Shown piece after piece: positions 41,306-48,483 of a DNA stretch of 64,000 nucleotides (position 1 is the stretch's first letter; each line of letters begins with the position of its first letter). The position numbers and the translations under genes were made by a program. Origin of the DNA: Thermus hydrothermalis (lineage in GTDB: Bacteria; Deinococcota; Deinococci; Deinococcales; Thermaceae); assembly GCF_022760925.1 (NCBI RefSeq), contig NZ_JAKTNT010000010.1:23738-87737 (forward strand). Reading direction: 5' to 3'. The notes below the pieces were generated by a model. That model saw only the letters and a program-made list of their open reading frames with translations, ran no database searches and was not told the origin of the DNA.

Positions 41306-41656
41306 GGTGGGGATCCGCCACCAGAGGAAGTAGATCCCATAGGCAATGAGGAGGAGCACGAGGATCCGGACCCAAGGGTGGGGGAGGCTAAGGGTGCCGA
41401 AAAGCGCCGCTGCCAAGGCTAGGCCGCTGGCTAAGCGTTTGGTGCGGAGGGGTATGCCGCGGCCTTCCCGGTAGTTCTGGAGCAGAGGGCCGATCCTGGG
41501 CAAGGAGAGCAGCCAGCGTTCCAAGCCAGGGTGGCTGCGGGAAAAGAGATAAACGGCGACCAGGAACAGCGGGGTGGCGGGGAGGACGGGAAGCACGGTT
41601 CCCAAAAACCCTAACCCGGTGAAGAGTAGGCCGAGTAGGAGATAAACGAGCCGCAT
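41273..41656 (-). CDS. DUF454 (YbaN-like) membrane protein
   Basis: A 127-residue protein with three or four membrane segments. The N-terminal LLGLLFTGLGFLGTVLPVLPATPLFLVAVYLFSRS is the hallmark of the YbaN/DUF454 family, often found near heme or nitrogen-oxide genes. ATG 41656 has TAGACT 7 bases upstream; the longer frame has no family sequence. Its function is unknown. Confidence 0.85.
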   Translation of the reverse strand: MRLVYLLLGLLFTGLGFLGTVLPVLPATPLFLVAVYLFSRSHPGLERWLLSLPRIGPLLQNYREGRGIPLRTKRLASGLALAAALFGTLSLPHPWVRILVLLLIAYGIYFLWWRIPTLAPQEDPKHQ

Positions 41657-41688
41657 AGCTCGTAGTCTATGCCTGCGCTGTGGGGTTT

Positions 41689-41710
41689 GGCCTTGGGTTA
41701 TGTCAAGGCC
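41689..41710 (-). promoter_or_regulatory. Inverted repeat upstream of the DUF454 gene
   Basis: A 7-bp perfect inverted repeat GGCCTTG/CAAGGCC with an 8-base spacer. Its inner part, read on the - strand, is TGACATAACCCA, centred 33 bp upstream of the TAGACT -10 (41664-41669). The spacing matches the FNR-like promoters here but only the left half-site is conserved. Confidence 0.4.
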
Positions 41711-41740
41711 TAACCCTGTCCCAGGATGAGGGCTAGATCG

Positions 41741-41802
41741 GGACATCTGCCACAAGGACACCTGTCCTTGGGGGTGGGTGCTAAAACACGGATGAGTAGG
41801 TC
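41741..41802 (+). promoter_or_regulatory. nirK promoter region with tandem GGACA-type sites
   Basis: GGACATCTGCCA (41741-41752) and the perfect palindrome GGACACCTGTCC (41757-41768) lie upstream of TAAAAC (41782-41787) and CGGATGAGTAGGTC (41789-41802). The second site is centred 22 bp upstream of the -10 candidate. The downstream block is nearly identical to that of the heme-copper operon. Confidence 0.6.
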
Positions 41803-41829
41803 CGAGTTAGGGCCTACCGGAGGTGAACG

Positions 41830-43197
41830 ATGAAAGGTGCAAGGTTCCTGTTGGTGGCGGCTGTGGCCCTTGGGGTGCCTGCCTTAGCAGCGGTCAAACG
41901 TTTTGAGCTGACGGCGCAAAGCAGCGTGTTCCCCGTGGACGAGGGGGTTTACGTAAAGGGGTTTTCCTTTAACGGCATGAGCCCAGGGCCCATGCTGGTG
42001 GTGGAAGAGGGCGATACTGTGGAGATAGTTCTCAAGAACGTGGATAGCGTAGCCCACGGGCTCTCCATCCACGCCGCTAACACTCAGACCTCCAAATTCC
42101 TGGGCAACGTCCAGCCGGGGGAGGAGCGGGTCTTTCGTTTCACCGCTGACTTCCCGGGGGTCTTCATGTACCACTGCGCCCCGGGTGGGCACGGGATTAT
42201 GGCCCATACCATGGGTGGCCAGCACGGCATGATTGTGGTGGAGCCGAAGAAGAAGTACCGCCTCGAGGCCGAACTAAAACGCCCGCCTGACCTCAAGCTC
42301 TACATTGTCCAGAGCGAGTGGTACGCTTCGGGAAGGGACTTCTTTGATGGCAAGGCCACCTATGTGGTTTTCAACGGGTACAACTTCCGCTACGTTAACG
42401 AGCCCATTCCCGTGCGGCCGGGCGACTACGTGCGCATCTACTTCCTTAACGCCGGTCCCAGCCTCACCAGCACCTTCCACGTGGTGGGGGGCGTTTGGGA
42501 GTACATCTACTACCAGGGCAACCCAGACAACGTCATGAAAGGCAGCCAGACCGTGCTGGCGGGTCCTTCGGACTCCTGGGTTATTGAGTGGCGGGTGCCT
42601 CCGGTGGAAGGGGACTATACCCTGGTAACCCACGTCTTCAATACCGCCATCAAGGGAGCAGTGGGAATATTGCGGGCCAAGAAGGACGCCCCGCGGGTGC
42701 GCACGGTGCCGGCGGAGGGGCCGAAGGCCCTCACCGCCATCCCTGCGGACGCGAAGCGGGTGCTGGACCCCTACGGTCTGGGAACCCCTGACCACGAGCA
42801 CACGGTTCGCTTGCCCCTGGACCCCGCCTTGGCCCAACCCGTGACCGTGGGGGCAAAGGCCCTGGATCCCTTGCCCGTGCGGGTACAGATGGTAGGCAAC
42901 TCCTTCTATCCCAAGATCTTGGAAATCCCCGTGGGAACCACGGTGGAGTTCGTCAACGAGGACGTCTTTGACCTCTTGGAAGGAGAGCGCACGGGACGGC
43001 ACGACGCCGTGGTCATCAACGTTCAAGGGCCCGAGCCCTTTGTTACCCCCAAGCTGGGTCACGGGGAGCGGTACCGCATTACCTTTACCCAGCCCGGAGA
43101 GTACACCTACATCTGCAGCATCCACCCCTACATGAAGGGGATCATCCGGGTGTACGAACCCGCGCAGCGGGCTGAAACCTCGCAACACCAGCACTAG
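41830..43197 (+). CDS. nirK: Three-domain copper nitrite reductase
   Basis: A 455-residue exported protein reducing nitrite to NO. After a signal peptide (1-20), two cupredoxin domains carry His76, His81, His115-Cys116, His126, His217 and His268, matching type 1/type 2 copper ligands. A third cupredoxin domain (about 350-440) has His391, Cys429, His432 and Met435. Unusual points: the catalytic Asp of the HxVDFH loop is Ser79, and the type 1 axial Met position reads Gln131 (Met128 or Met134 might substitute). A three-domain enzyme with an atypical sensing loop has been described from Thermus scotoductus. A terminator follows. Confidence 0.9.
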   Translation: MKGARFLLVAAVALGVPALAAVKRFELTAQSSVFPVDEGVYVKGFSFNGMSPGPMLVVEEGDTVEIVLKNVDSVAHGLSIHAANTQTSKFLGNVQPGEERVFRFTADFPGVFMYHCAPGGHGIMAHTMGGQHGMIVVEPKKKYRLEAELKRPPDLKLYIVQSEWYASGRDFFDGKATYVVFNGYNFRYVNEPIPVRPGDYVRIYFLNAGPSLTSTFHVVGGVWEYIYYQGNPDNVMKGSQTVLAGPSDSWVIEWRVPPVEGDYTLVTHVFNTAIKGAVGILRAKKDAPRVRTVPAEGPKALTAIPADAKRVLDPYGLGTPDHEHTVRLPLDPALAQPVTVGAKALDPLPVRVQMVGNSFYPKILEIPVGTTVEFVNEDVFDLLEGERTGRHDAVVINVQGPEPFVTPKLGHGERYRITFTQPGEYTYICSIHPYMKGIIRVYEPAQRAETSQHQH

Positions 43198-43210
43198 CCA
43201 AAGGTTAGGT

Positions 43211-43244
43211 CCCCCGGAGGCTACCCTCCGGGGGCTTCTTTCTT
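43211..43244 (+). terminator. Rho-independent terminator after nirK
   Basis: A 10-bp stem CCCCCGGAGG/CCTCCGGGGG with CTAC loop, followed by the T-rich CTTCTTTCTT. It lies 13 bases after the nirK stop. Confidence 0.85.
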
Positions 43245-43300
43245 GGAAGCTATGCGTCGGGGATCTTTTGTAGCTAGGTTTTCCAGGGACCTTTGCCCTA

Positions 43301-43332
43301 GGACATCTGTACTACTCGGATATGGGTATCCT
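43301..43332 (+). promoter_or_regulatory. nirS promoter with GGACA-type site
   Basis: GGACATCTGTAC (43301-43312) is centred exactly 23 bp upstream of TATCCT (43327-43332), a good -10. GAGGTG then precedes ATG 43351. TACTCGGATATGGGTATC in between resembles the block of the nirK and heme-copper promoters. Confidence 0.6.
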
Positions 43333-43350
43333 AGTTAGCAGAGGTGTGCC

Positions 43351-44961
43351 ATGAAAAAGGCGATGGGCCTGTGGGGTGCGGTTTTGGTGGCGGCCTTGGC
43401 TTTGGCCCAGGCTCCGGGAACCTTGGGTCCAGTGGAGCGGGAGCGGGCTTCGCAGATCTACTTTGACCGTTGCGCCGGTTGCCACGGGGTTTTGCGCAAG
43501 GGGGCAACGGGGCCTGCCCTGGAGCCTAGGCGGATGGCGGAGCGGGGCCTAGAGTACCTGAAGGCGGTGATCTTTGGGGGGCTCCCTGGGGGCATGCCCG
43601 ACTGGGGGCGGCAAGGCATTCTGAGCGAGAAGGACACCGAGCTGGTGGCCCGCTTTCTCCTAGAAGAACCCCCAGCGCCCCCGATTCCGAGCTTTGAGGA
43701 GGTCAAGAAGACCTGGAAGGTCTACGTGCCCCCGGAGAAGCGTCCCAACCGCCCGCTCCATAACCGTAACTGGCAGAACTTCTTTGGCCAGGTGTTGCGG
43801 GACACGGGTCAGGTGGCCATCGTTGACGGGGACAAGAAGGAGCTCGTAACCATCGTGCCTACGGGGTTCGCCACCCACATTCTCCGCTCCTCGGCCACGG
43901 GGCGCTACTTCATGGCAATAGGCCGGGATGGCAAGGCCAGCCTGATTGACCTTTGGATGAACCCGCCCCAGGTGGTGGCGGAGGCCAAGCCCTGTGTGGA
44001 CGCCCGCTCCATAGAGTCCAGCAAGTTCAAGGGCTACGAGGACAGGTATGCCGTGGTGGGATGCTACTGGCCACCCGCCATGGTCATTCTGGATGGTCTT
44101 ACCCTCGAGCCCCTGAAGATGGTTTCCACCATGTCCTATGTCAAGGGGGCAGGGGAGTTTGTCCAAGAGGCTAGGGTGGCCGCCATCGTGGCCAGCCAGC
44201 ACAACCCTGAGTGGATCGTCAACCTAAAGGAGTCGGGGCAAACCTGGCTGGTAAACTACGCCGAGCTCCATAAGCCGGGCCGCCCGCTACCCATCACGAT
44301 GATAGACACCGAACGCTTCCTGCACGATGGTGGGTGGGCGCTAAAGCGCTACTTTATCGTGGCGGCCAATGCAGTAAACAAGCTTATCGTCATTGACACC
44401 AAAACCCGGGCGTTCCTGGCCGAGGTGGAAGCGGGGGTAAGACCCCACCCGGGCCGTGGCTCCAACTGGACCCACCCCACCTACGGGCCCGTCTGGGCCA
44501 CAGGCAACATCGGCAGCCCCGAGGTGACGGTGGTGGGCGTGGATCCCGAGCAACACCCCCAATACGCCTGGAAGGTGGTGAAGCGAATCCAACTTCCCTA
44601 CTCCGGCACCCTGTTCATCAAGGCCCACCCCAATAGCCCGTGGGTCATCGTGGACTTCCCCATGAGCCCAAGCCCCCAGGCTGCAGCCAGCCTTTGTGCC
44701 ATAGACAAGCGCAAGCTGGAGGTGGTGAAGTGCTGGGAGGTGCCCGGAGCCCAGGAGCTTAAGGCCCGGATGGTGCACCCCGAGTTCAACAAGGGGGGAA
44801 CGGAGATCTGGGTCTCTGCCTGGGGGGCCAAGGACACGCCCACCTTCATCGTGGTCTACGATGCCTTGACCCTTAAGGAGAAGGCCCGCATCACCGGGGA
44901 CTGGGTGCGGACTCCTACGGGCAAGTTCAACGTCTACAACACCGCCTACGACATCTACTAG
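43351..44961 (+). CDS. nirS: Cytochrome cd1 nitrite reductase
   Basis: A 536-residue exported protein. Signal peptide (about 1-20), then a cytochrome c domain with CAGCH (Cys41, Cys44, His45), then an eight-bladed d1 domain. The heme d1 proximal His is His176 (THILRSSATGRY), and the two catalytic His are His325 (FLHDGGW) and His366 (PHPGRGSNW). All core residues for nitrite reduction to NO are present. It follows nirK and precedes nirJ, so two unrelated nitrite reductases stand side by side. Confidence 0.95.
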   Translation: MKKAMGLWGAVLVAALALAQAPGTLGPVERERASQIYFDRCAGCHGVLRKGATGPALEPRRMAERGLEYLKAVIFGGLPGGMPDWGRQGILSEKDTELVARFLLEEPPAPPIPSFEEVKKTWKVYVPPEKRPNRPLHNRNWQNFFGQVLRDTGQVAIVDGDKKELVTIVPTGFATHILRSSATGRYFMAIGRDGKASLIDLWMNPPQVVAEAKPCVDARSIESSKFKGYEDRYAVVGCYWPPAMVILDGLTLEPLKMVSTMSYVKGAGEFVQEARVAAIVASQHNPEWIVNLKESGQTWLVNYAELHKPGRPLPITMIDTERFLHDGGWALKRYFIVAANAVNKLIVIDTKTRAFLAEVEAGVRPHPGRGSNWTHPTYGPVWATGNIGSPEVTVVGVDPEQHPQYAWKVVKRIQLPYSGTLFIKAHPNSPWVIVDFPMSPSPQAAASLCAIDKRKLEVVKCWEVPGAQELKARMVHPEFNKGGTEIWVSAWGAKDTPTFIVVYDALTLKEKARITGDWVRTPTGKFNVYNTAYDIY

Positions 44962-44968
44962 CGGGTTT

Positions 44969-44990
44969 GGGGGAGGGGAGACCCTCCCCC
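44969..44990 (+). terminator. Hairpin after nirS
   Basis: A 9-bp stem GGGGGAGGG/CCCTCCCCC with a GAGA tetraloop, 7 bases after the stop and directly before the nirJ operator; no T-run. Confidence 0.6.
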
Positions 44991-44991
44991 A

Positions 44992-45033
44992 TGACCCGGG
45001 TCATGGACGCTTACCGTGCTTTCGGCAAAAGCT
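44992..45033 (+). promoter_or_regulatory. FNR-like operator and near-leaderless promoter of nirJ
   Basis: The perfect palindrome TGACC-CG-GGTCA (44992-45003) is followed by AAAGCT (45028-45033) centred 33 bp downstream; ATG 45041 comes 7 bases after the -10. No strong ribosome-binding site is present, in line with a leaderless mRNA. Confidence 0.65.
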
Positions 45034-45040
45034 TGGAACG

Positions 45041-46180
45041 ATGGAACACCCTGATTTTACCCAGTACCCCTACTTGGTCGCTTGGGAGGTGACCAACGCC
45101 TGCATGCTGGCGTGCCGGCACTGCCGGGCCTCGGCCATGCCCCACCCGCTTCCCGGCGAGCTTTCCACCCAAGAGGGCCTAAGGCTTTTGGAGGAGGTGG
45201 CCACCTACCGGCCCAAGCCCCTCCTCCTTCTTACCGGGGGGGATCCCCTGGCCCGAAGCGACCTCTTTCTCCTGGTGGAACGGGCCAGGGAGCTGGGGCT
45301 CAAGGTAGGGCTCACCCCTGCGGCCACCCCGCTCCTGAACCGAGAGATGGTTTTCCGGCTCAAGGAGGCGGGGGTTACCCGGCTCGCCCTTTCCTTGGAC
45401 GGGGCGGCGCCGGAGACCCACGACGCCTTCCGGGGGGAGAGGGGGACCTTTGCCCGGACCCTCGAGGCCCTGGACTGGGCCAAGGAGGCGGGGCTTCCCA
45501 CCCAGGTGAACACCACCGTGACCCGAGACAACTGGCCGGAAATCCAAGCCCTTCCCCCTCTTCTGGCGGAGAAGGGCGTGGTGCTTTGGAGCCTGTTCTT
45601 CTTGGTACCGGTGGGCCGGGGAGCGGTGCTTAGGCAACTTTCCGCCCGGCAGTTTGAGGAGGTCCTCCACTGGCTTTACGAGGTCTCCCAAACGTACCCC
45701 TTCCACGTGAAGACCACGGAGGCCCACCACTTCCGCCGGGTGGTCCTGCAAAGGCGGAAGGCGGAAGGAAGGCCGGACCGGGCCTTGGCCGCAGGGGAGA
45801 GCCTTTACCGGGAATATTTCCAAGATGGTATGGAGCATTCCCGCCTGGGGGTTACGGACGGCAACGGCTTCGTTTTCGTCTCTGCCACCGGGGATGTTGC
45901 CCCTTCGGGCTTTTTGCCGGTGTATGCGGGTAACGTGCGCGAAAAGCGCCTTCTGGAGATTTACCGGGAAAGCCCACTCTTTCGCCAGCTCCGTAACAAG
46001 GATCTCCTGAAGGGCAAGTGCGGGGTGTGCGAGTACCGCTATGTGTGCGGGGGTAGCCGGGCCCGCGCCTTTGCGGAAACCGGGGATTACCTCGGGAGCG
46101 ATCCCCGTTGCGTCTATGTTCCCCCGGCTTGGTTGGCGCAAGTGGGTAAGGGTTTCCGTTGGGAAGGGAGGCAGGCATGA
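45041..46180 (+). CDS. nirJ: Radical SAM/SPASM protein, probable heme d1 synthesis enzyme
   Basis: A 379-residue protein. The radical SAM cluster motif is CMLACRHC (Cys21, Cys25, Cys28); a C-terminal SPASM-like Cys set begins CGVCEYRYVC with a last Cys in DPRC. NirJ removes propionate side chains during heme d1 synthesis. The neighbouring nirS makes this the likely role, though related radical SAM proteins (AhbD-like) look similar. It overlaps the downstream cytochrome gene (ATGA). Confidence 0.82.
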   Translation: MEHPDFTQYPYLVAWEVTNACMLACRHCRASAMPHPLPGELSTQEGLRLLEEVATYRPKPLLLLTGGDPLARSDLFLLVERARELGLKVGLTPAATPLLNREMVFRLKEAGVTRLALSLDGAAPETHDAFRGERGTFARTLEALDWAKEAGLPTQVNTTVTRDNWPEIQALPPLLAEKGVVLWSLFFLVPVGRGAVLRQLSARQFEEVLHWLYEVSQTYPFHVKTTEAHHFRRVVLQRRKAEGRPDRALAAGESLYREYFQDGMEHSRLGVTDGNGFVFVSATGDVAPSGFLPVYAGNVREKRLLEIYRESPLFRQLRNKDLLKGKCGVCEYRYVCGGSRARAFAETGDYLGSDPRCVYVPPAWLAQVGKGFRWEGRQA

Positions 46181-46605
46181 AAAAGGCATTGGTGTTGACG
46201 GCTGTAGGGCTTTTTCTAGGCGGCGTATGGGCACAGGATGGAAGCCGGCTTTACGCCCAATACTGCGCCGGTTGCCATCAACCCGCCGGGCAGGGGGTAG
46301 CGGGGGCGTTCCCGCCCCTCACGGGCCTGGAGCCTTTCTTCAAGGACCCACGGGGACGCTCCTACCTGGTTCAGGTCGTGGCCTTCGGCCTCCAGGGACC
46401 CCTTAAGGTGGGCAACGTGACCTATAACGGCCTCATGCCGGCCTTGGCCCAGCTAAAGGATGAGGAAATCCTTCAGCTACTCAACTACCTGGGCCAAAGC
46501 TTTGGGAACAAGAACCCTAAGCCCTTCACCCTGGCCGAGGTTCAGGAGGCCCGAGCCAAGCGCCTTTCCCCGCAGGAGGTGCTCAAGGGGAGGCCTTCCC
46601 GCTAG
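46177..46605 (+). CDS. Exported monoheme cytochrome c, probable NirS/heme-copper electron donor
   Basis: A 142-residue protein: signal peptide (1-17, ending GVWAQ), heme c motif CAGCH (about 28-32), axial Met probably in GLMPALAQL (about 88). The C-terminal ~35 residues are a charged tail. The fold resembles the first half of NarC (same YAQYCAGCH and NGLMP/NGVMP pattern). The position after nirSJ suggests it carries electrons to NirS or to the CuA enzyme. GGGAGGCAGGC precedes ATG 46177. Confidence 0.88.
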   Translation: MKKALVLTAVGLFLGGVWAQDGSRLYAQYCAGCHQPAGQGVAGAFPPLTGLEPFFKDPRGRSYLVQVVAFGLQGPLKVGNVTYNGLMPALAQLKDEEILQLLNYLGQSFGNKNPKPFTLAEVQEARAKRLSPQEVLKGRPSR

Positions 46606-46610
46606 AAGCC

Positions 46611-47159
46611 TTAGCCCAAGGCGTGGTCCGGGCAGGCCAGGCGCAGGTCCTCTGGGGCCAGGGGGAGGTGGAGGAGGGCGCAGTAAAACCCTCCTTCCCG
46701 CCGCAGGTGGCGGCAGGTGAGGCAGAGGCCGGTATCGGCCATCACCCCTTGGCGCACGAGCCCCTCGAGGACCCCCATGAGGGGGAAGAGGAGGCTTTCG
46801 GCGTCTACCCCCTCGAGGGCCTTCCGCAAGGGTTGGGCATAGCCCTTTAGGGCCTCGGCCAGGCGCCTTCCCGCCGCCGTGGGGGCGAGGCGGAAGCGGC
46901 GCCCGTCTTTAGGGTCTTTTTCCCGCACCAGAAGCCCTTTCCGCTCCAACGTGGCCAAGGCCTCGCTCACCGTGGCCGGGGTGAGGGCCAGGAGGTGGGC
47001 GAGGTCCACCACCCCGTGGGGGCGCTCGGTGAGGTGGAGGAGGAGTTGGGCCTGGGTGGCCGTAAGGCCCAGGGGGTGGGCCTCCCGGGTGAGGAGCGCC
47101 CTTTCCGCCTGGGCCAAGCGTTCTAGAAGGGCGAGGAGCTTTTCTACCCGGTCTTCCAC
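46611..47159 (-). CDS. MarR-type regulator with C-terminal Cys cluster
   Basis: A 182-residue protein. Winged-helix MarR core: LTATQAQLLLHLTERPHGVVDLAHLLALTPATVSEALATLERKGLLVREKDPKDGRRFRLAPT (about 32-94). An added C-terminal domain has Cys146, Cys149, Cys160 and Cys176 (C-x2-C-x10-C-x15-C), fit to hold an Fe-S cluster or zinc and possibly to sense NO or redox. GTG 47159 begins 9 bases after the P460-like stop, so both form one operon. Confidence 0.85.
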   Translation of the reverse strand: MEDRVEKLLALLERLAQAERALLTREAHPLGLTATQAQLLLHLTERPHGVVDLAHLLALTPATVSEALATLERKGLLVREKDPKDGRRFRLAPTAAGRRLAEALKGYAQPLRKALEGVDAESLLFPLMGVLEGLVRQGVMADTGLCLTCRHLRREGGFYCALLHLPLAPEDLRLACPDHALG

Positions 47160-47168
47160 CCCCTAAGC

Positions 47169-47648
47169 TTAGGGCCGGAACTCGCTGAAGACGTAATCGG
47201 TGTTGGCCGCCCCTTGGTGGCAGGCGTGGCAGGCCTTGGGGTCAATGGCCAAGGGCCGCTTGTCGGGCCCGAAGGCGTAGTAGCCCCAGCCTCCCGTTTC
47301 CGCATAGCGCTCGGGGTCTTTGACCATCATCCCGATGAGCTTCCTCGGGCCTTCCACCAAGGCGTTCCCCTCGCTTTTGGCTTCCAGGAGGTCAAAGACG
47401 ATGACCGTTCCCTTGGGGAAGGGGGACCTTTTCCCCGCCTGGTAGGTGGGAAGCCCCGTGGGGTTCACATAGATGTGGTGCAGGCCGCCAAAGCTCTCGT
47501 ACAAGGGATGCCCTGGCTTGAGCTCCATGCTCTTCACGTGGGGCCAAAGCCGGAAACCCTCTGGGTAGGGGAAGTCCCCTTGGCCCAAGGCCAGGAGTCC
47601 TACCGCCGAGGCCGCGAGGAGGAAAAACCGCAGACGTGACCGGTTCAT
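47169..47648 (-). CDS. Cytochrome P460-family exported heme protein
   Basis: A 159-residue protein: signal peptide (1-22), then YPEGFRLWPHVKSMEL, HIYVNPTGLPTYQAG, FPKGTVIVFDLLEAK and the heme c motif CHACH near residue 138, followed by NTDYVFSEF. This is the layout of cytochrome P460/DUF4864-like hydroxylamine- or NO-handling proteins. It may detoxify hydroxylamine or NO made during nitrite reduction. AAGGAGG precedes ATG 47648. It is first gene of the operon with the MarR-type regulator. Confidence 0.85.
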   Translation of the reverse strand: MNRSRLRFFLLAASAVGLLALGQGDFPYPEGFRLWPHVKSMELKPGHPLYESFGGLHHIYVNPTGLPTYQAGKRSPFPKGTVIVFDLLEAKSEGNALVEGPRKLIGMMVKDPERYAETGGWGYYAFGPDKRPLAIDPKACHACHQGAANTDYVFSEFRP

Positions 47649-47658
47649 ACCTACCTCC

Positions 47659-47701
47659 TTAGGATTCCTAAATAATATGGCCTCCCCTTGGGGCCTGTCA
47701 A
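47659..47701 (-). promoter_or_regulatory. Consensus promoter with palindromic operator for the P460/MarR operon
   Basis: On the - strand: -35 TTGACA (47696-47701), 18 bp, -10 TATTAT (47672-47677), then the 13-bp palindrome TTAGGAATCCTAA (47659-47671) at the expected transcription start. A near-consensus promoter with an operator on the start site suits repression by the co-encoded MarR protein. Confidence 0.7.
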
Positions 47702-48024
47702 GCCTTGGGCCAGGGGCCCTCGAGGCTCCCCTTGAGCGGCGTTTTTGTACCGCCTCCCCTGGGCGCAGAAGCGCAGGGTGCCCCGGCCTTTTGGGGCTAA
47801 AGCCTTCAGCTTCGCTAGGGTTTCCCGCAGGTTCCGCCCGGTGACGGGCAAGGAGAGAGGGTACTTGGCCGGCTTGTGGGCGAACCCACGGCGTCGGGCA
47901 CCGGAGGGGGCGAACCCCTTGGCCCACCGTCCACCCGGGCCCCTCCTGGGAGAGGCCATAGACGGCCCGCCAAAACCCTAAGCTCGTCTTCCGGTGCCGG
48001 GAGGGCGGTAGACCCGCTTGACCT
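47702..48024. other. Gene-free stretch of about 320 bases
   Basis: Between the P460 promoter and the thioredoxin-like gene. Open frames exist on both strands but none has a ribosome-binding site, a -10 box or family similarity. Several GC-rich inverted repeats are present, without a recognisable RNA gene. It may be a decayed gene. Confidence 0.4.
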
Positions 48025-48483
48025 TTAGGTCCATTCCGCCTCCGGCATCACACACTCCGGACACTGCATCTCTACGAAGCGGAGCCAATTGAAAATTTCT
48101 TCAACATCCGCCACCGGGCCCAGGTGGTACACCTCCAGGTAGGCATCCGTGATGGCCACCGCGCTGGGGGGGAGGGTTTGGAGAAGGGTGCCCTTGGGGT
48201 CCAGGAGGAGGGGAAGGGGGCTTGGGGAGGGTTCTTGGGCGAGGAGAAAGGCCTGGGCCCCCAGGGCCTGGAGTTCCCCCTCCCGGAGGGCGAGGGCCTG
48301 GGCCAGGGTTTCGTCCCGCACGAGGACGCAGGGCCGGCCCTTGAGGTCGGGGAGGTAGACCTTTTCCCCCTGGGGGGTGGAGAGGGTACACGTGGGTAAG
48401 GGTTTACGGAGCATGCCCTTAGCGTAGGCCAAAGCCCCCAGGGTTCCCGGTAGCGATGCCCAAAGGGGCTTGATCTGGGTCAT
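48025..48483 (-). CDS. Thioredoxin-fold-like hypothetical protein
   Basis: A 152-residue protein. The middle (VYLPDLKGRPCVLVRDETLAQALALREGEL, then FLLAQ and LLLDPKGTLLQTLPPSAVAITDAYLEVYHLG) looks like an AhpC/TSA-type redoxin fold without the catalytic PxxxTxxC. The C terminus carries a CPEC pair (about residues 142-145) that could be redox-active or bind metal. It is divergent from the ferredoxin gene; its ATG overlaps the proposed FNR-like site. The function is unknown. Confidence 0.6.
   Translation of the reverse strand: MTQIKPLWASLPGTLGALAYAKGMLRKPLPTCTLSTPQGEKVYLPDLKGRPCVLVRDETLAQALALREGELQALGAQAFLLAQEPSPSPLPLLLDPKGTLLQTLPPSAVAITDAYLEVYHLGPVADVEEIFNWLRFVEMQCPECVMPEAEWT

Noticed and set aside
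47651..47981. Overlapping open frames (102 and 78 codons) in the gap after the P460 gene
   Set aside because: No ribosome-binding site, -10 box or recognisable domain. One overlaps the strong P460 promoter and operator.
48048..48062. CCGGACACTGCATC as a GGACA-NN-TGTCC site
   Set aside because: Only one half-site is present and it lies inside the thioredoxin-like coding region.
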